Part shown: positions 61,857 through 64,000 of the stretch, piece after piece
Numbering within the stretch: the stretch's first letter is position 1
Layout of the letters: every line of letters starts with the position of its first letter
DNA from: a virus
Strand: one strand, 5' to 3'
DNA: 64,000 nt
Virus record (IMG/VR): IMGVR_UViG_3300028393_000040
Coordinates: 1-64,000 of that record
Notes under the pieces: model-generated
Seen by the model: the letters and a program-made list of their open reading frames with translations, nothing else
Told to the model about the DNA's origin: nothing
The model's database searches: none
Made by a program: the position numbers and the translations under genes

Positions 61857-62498
61857 ATGATGAAGAACACTAAAAAAGTCAAGAGTAAATTAAAGCCTCG
61901 TATGAAGCTTAAGAAAACTAATTTAAAATCAACTGTTCCTGATCAGTGTAGTTGTGAGCAAAAAGAAGCAAGAAATATTCTTAAAAAGAATATGGCAGGT
62001 GATCCAAAATTAAATGAATCATCAAATCTTTTGTTCGCAGAACAATTTTTAATTTCATTATTAACAGAAGAAGAGGAACTTCAAGGTGAGTTGCCAGCAG
62101 GACCGCCAGCCGAAACTGCACCTGAAGATTTTACACCAGAAAAAAACCAAAAGGATTTTACAGATTCATTAGAGCAGGGAACAGATGCCAACGAGTTTGA
62201 TGTTGAAGGTGTTTCTTCGGATATCACACTTGAAACAATTAAAAAGGTTAAAGATTGGGCTATCAAATTAAATGATTTTGAAAAGTTTTTAAATAACCCA
62301 TCACAAGATTCACTTCACCGTATTTTAGCTGATAATGATCGTGCTGGTAGCTTACTTCGTGGTATTACCCGTAAGGCTTCTGATTCAATCACTCGTATTG
62401 CTGGCGAAATTGCAAAGCTTAAAGAAGTTCTCAATACATTCGTCAACACCGCACCAAAGAAGATGCGTGATACTGAGCAGTTAAAGTTAGGTAGTTAA
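61857..62498 (+). CDS. Phage protein of unknown function, basic N-terminus and helical C-terminus
   Basis: 213 residues. The first 25 residues are very basic (KKVKSKLKPRMKLKKTNLKS), then a short Cys pair (CSCEQKEA), an acidic Pro/Glu linker (about residues 75-115) and a C-terminal helical region with ITLETIKKVKDWAIKLNDFE, NDRAGSLLRGITRKASDSIT and RIAGEIAKLKEVLNTF. No enzyme motif. The start may be 61857 or 61860 (two ATGs). Octamers GATAAATA and TGTAAATA lie directly upstream. The 3' end overlaps gp61 by 12 bp. A virion or scaffolding role is possible but not shown. Confidence 0.65.
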   Translation: MMKNTKKVKSKLKPRMKLKKTNLKSTVPDQCSCEQKEARNILKKNMAGDPKLNESSNLLFAEQFLISLLTEEEELQGELPAGPPAETAPEDFTPEKNQKDFTDSLEQGTDANEFDVEGVSSDITLETIKKVKDWAIKLNDFEKFLNNPSQDSLHRILADNDRAGSLLRGITRKASDSITRIAGEIAKLKEVLNTFVNTAPKKMRDTEQLKLGS

Positions 62499-63464
62499 TT
62501 GTAAACAATTATCAAGGATTACTTGGTAATCAATTTCATTTAAATCTTCAAAGATACACCATTCGTTAAAATCTTTGTAACCTGTTCCTTTCTTCCAAGA
62601 AAAGATTGATTCGTTATTCATAAGAATTTCTTTCATCTTTTCCTTTGCTGTATCATCATGATTAGGATTATCCAATACCCATATTCTTTTGTGAAATGGA
62701 AACTCTGCTAATTGATCAGACTGGGTTTTTGTTAAACTAATACCAGCAACACCCACTGCGTTTTTAACGCACATTGAATCAATAGGTCCTTCAAACAAAA
62801 AGATGTAAGGAATGTCTACGTTCACCCTTTCAATTCCAAAAACTGTTTTCTCATATCCAGACTTGCCTAAATACCTTGGTTCACTTCTATCAAGTGCTCT
62901 GGTTTGGTAAAACGTTACCTTTCTGTTTCTATCATAGAAAGGTATACAAAGTCTGTTAGCATGAGTGCTGTCAGTAAGACTTATAAAAAGATTTGGAGAT
63001 TTATTTACAAGAGTATCGAGTTTTCTATTTTTAACATATGTTAATGCTTCACTAAAATACTTGTTGTTTTTATAATACTGTTGCTGAACTTGATCAAATA
63101 TATTAATTGAATCATAAGGTAGGTCAGGAATTGTTTTTCTTTTATATGTTGTTGTAATATTTTCCTTTTTAAATACATCCACTGATATATCATCGGAATT
63201 AATCTCCAGTTGAATATCTTCATATGACATACCTGTAGTTTTCTTAATCCAATTCAAAGCTGACCAAGTTTCATTACAGTTAAAACAATGAAAAGTATTG
63301 GTATTAGGATAATACCAGAGTCTTTTTTTTCTACCCAAACTTTTTCCTTCTTTACAGATAGGACATGATGCATTATACTGACCGTTATGCTTTTTAAATT
63401 CTGGTTCTATGGAATAACTCATGAATTTATTCATGACATAGGTAGACGGAAGCCTGTGTTTCAT
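62487..63464 (-). CDS. 61: DNA primase gp61
   Basis: 325 residues (T4 gp61 is 342). An N-terminal CHC2-type zinc ribbon has cysteines at 34, 37, 60 and 63 (SCPICKEG and FHCFNCNETW). The Toprim core follows: FLFEGPIDSMCVKNAVGVAG with catalytic Glu, then HKRIWVLDNPNHDDTAKEKM with the Asp pair. Between them is RLCIPFYDRNRKVTFYQTRA. It makes RNA primers at the replication fork with helicase gp41. The region before its start lacks the late octamer (TATTGAGAATATG is seen instead), consistent with earlier expression. Downstream its end overlaps a plus-strand gene. Confidence 0.92.
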   Translation of the reverse strand: MKHRLPSTYVMNKFMSYSIEPEFKKHNGQYNASCPICKEGKSLGRKKRLWYYPNTNTFHCFNCNETWSALNWIKKTTGMSYEDIQLEINSDDISVDVFKKENITTTYKRKTIPDLPYDSINIFDQVQQQYYKNNKYFSEALTYVKNRKLDTLVNKSPNLFISLTDSTHANRLCIPFYDRNRKVTFYQTRALDRSEPRYLGKSGYEKTVFGIERVNVDIPYIFLFEGPIDSMCVKNAVGVAGISLTKTQSDQLAEFPFHKRIWVLDNPNHDDTAKEKMKEILMNNESIFSWKKGTGYKDFNEWCIFEDLNEIDYQVILDNCLQLTT

Positions 63465-63498
63465 ATTCTCAATATAACAGAGAATATCTTGAAGTCAA

Positions 63499-63951
63499 TT
63501 AAATTTCAGTATGCTGAACTTTAGGTGGTGATTCGGCATTGAACCATTCTGCGGTTTCTTTAGAAGTTGGTTCTTTTGGATTTGTTACCATATCCTCTAA
63601 GTTTTGCTCTTCTGGTTGGGATTCTTCTTCTTTGTAAGGTTCAAACGGACACTCATCATGGTTTTTTAACCAATCATAAAATATAACAGCATATCCATCT
63701 GCAATTTCACTTTTTTTAAGTTGTTTAAAGATTAAAGAAATTGCATTTTTAAGAGTTTTAGGTGTATAAAAATCTTTATCTTTTAATTTTAAAGCAATTG
63801 ATTTAAAATGCCCCTTGTGTTCATCTTCTGGGTCAAGTTCATTAATTAATTTTTTAACCGAATCAAGATTAAACTTAAACTTTTTTGTTTCATCTTTTTT
63901 TCTTCCTTCCTCTAAAAGATTTTCAACTAAAATATCATAATTCTTTAACAT
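63499..63951 (-). CDS. Phage protein of unknown function
   Basis: 150 residues: a charged helical N-terminal part (ILVENLLEEGRKKDETKKFK, LDSVKKLINELDPEDEHKGH), a central DFYTPKTLKNAISLIFKQLK and EIADGYAVIFYDWLKNHDEC, and an acidic, probably disordered tail from about residue 110. I do not recognise it. It is 34 bp upstream of gp61 on the same strand. A perfect TATAAGTA ends six bases before the ATG, predicting a leaderless transcript. Confidence 0.6.
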   Translation of the reverse strand: MLKNYDILVENLLEEGRKKDETKKFKFNLDSVKKLINELDPEDEHKGHFKSIALKLKDKDFYTPKTLKNAISLIFKQLKKSEIADGYAVIFYDWLKNHDECPFEPYKEEESQPEEQNLEDMVTNPKEPTSKETAEWFNAESPPKVQHTEI

Positions 63952-63956
63952 ATTAC

Positions 63957-63964
63957 TACTTATA
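63957..63964 (-). promoter_or_regulatory. Late-like octamer TATAAGTA
   Basis: Before the 150-residue gene; predicted transcription start coincides with the A of ATG. Confidence 0.55.
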
Positions 63965-64000
63965 TGTTATATATTACCTTTTCTTACTTTCAATAATTTT

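Overview
This window is part of the genome of a T4-type myovirus (tailed phage). The evidence is a set of recognisable T4-like proteins: portal gp20, prohead protease gp21, scaffold gp22, major capsid gp23, head-completion nuclease gp4, neck gp13, a gp15-like tail terminator, baseplate wedge gp6 and gp25, a gp16-like small terminase, the clamp loader pair gp44 and gp62-like, and primase gp61. Many accessory proteins resemble those of marine and freshwater T4-like phages (cyanophage/pelagiphage style) more than coliphage T4. The DNA is very A+T-rich by eye and almost entirely coding. The host cannot be told from this window: there are no photosynthesis genes, tRNAs or integrase.

Layout. Positions 1-217 hold the end of a plus-strand gene of unknown role. 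Positions 210-15187 are a minus-strand block of adhesin and tail-fibre genes: a glycine-rich tip protein, two very large beta-roll (YadA/Hep_Hag-like) fibres, one of them extremely cysteine-rich, a beta-helix protein, and a beta-roll/coiled-coil/RCC1 fusion. Positions 15277-27615 hold three very large structural proteins followed by gp6 and gp25. Positions 27642-29855 mix small plus-strand genes (including gp16-like) with gp44 and a 57-residue gene. Positions 30043-34974 are the head module (gp23, gp22, a lysine-rich small protein, gp21, gp4, gp13), and 42308-44170 is the portal. Between gp13 and the portal lie a sulfotransferase, a TPR-glycosyltransferase, a 14-repeat RCC1 protein and an 800-residue fibre built on a 14-residue coiled-coil repeat. 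Positions 44243-50494 are an accessory island of glycosyltransferases, sulfotransferases and a radical SAM enzyme. Positions 50535-59345 are a second fibre block that contains another sulfotransferase and ends in the gp15-like/fibre fusion. Positions 59369-63951 are small conserved phage genes plus gp62-like, a StrF-like glycosyltransferase and gp61.

How the genes work together. Most of the window makes the virion, with an unusually large investment in host-contact proteins. At least five sulfotransferase-like and five glycosyltransferase-like genes are interleaved with the fibre genes, which suggests that the phage decorates its own fibres or the host envelope; this is inference. About 26 genes carry a T4-late-like octamer (consensus close to NATAARTA) so close to the start codon that predicted transcripts would have leaders of only 0-9 nt. 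The major capsid gene is the clear exception, with a strong Shine-Dalgarno sequence, a longer leader and a strong hairpin terminator.
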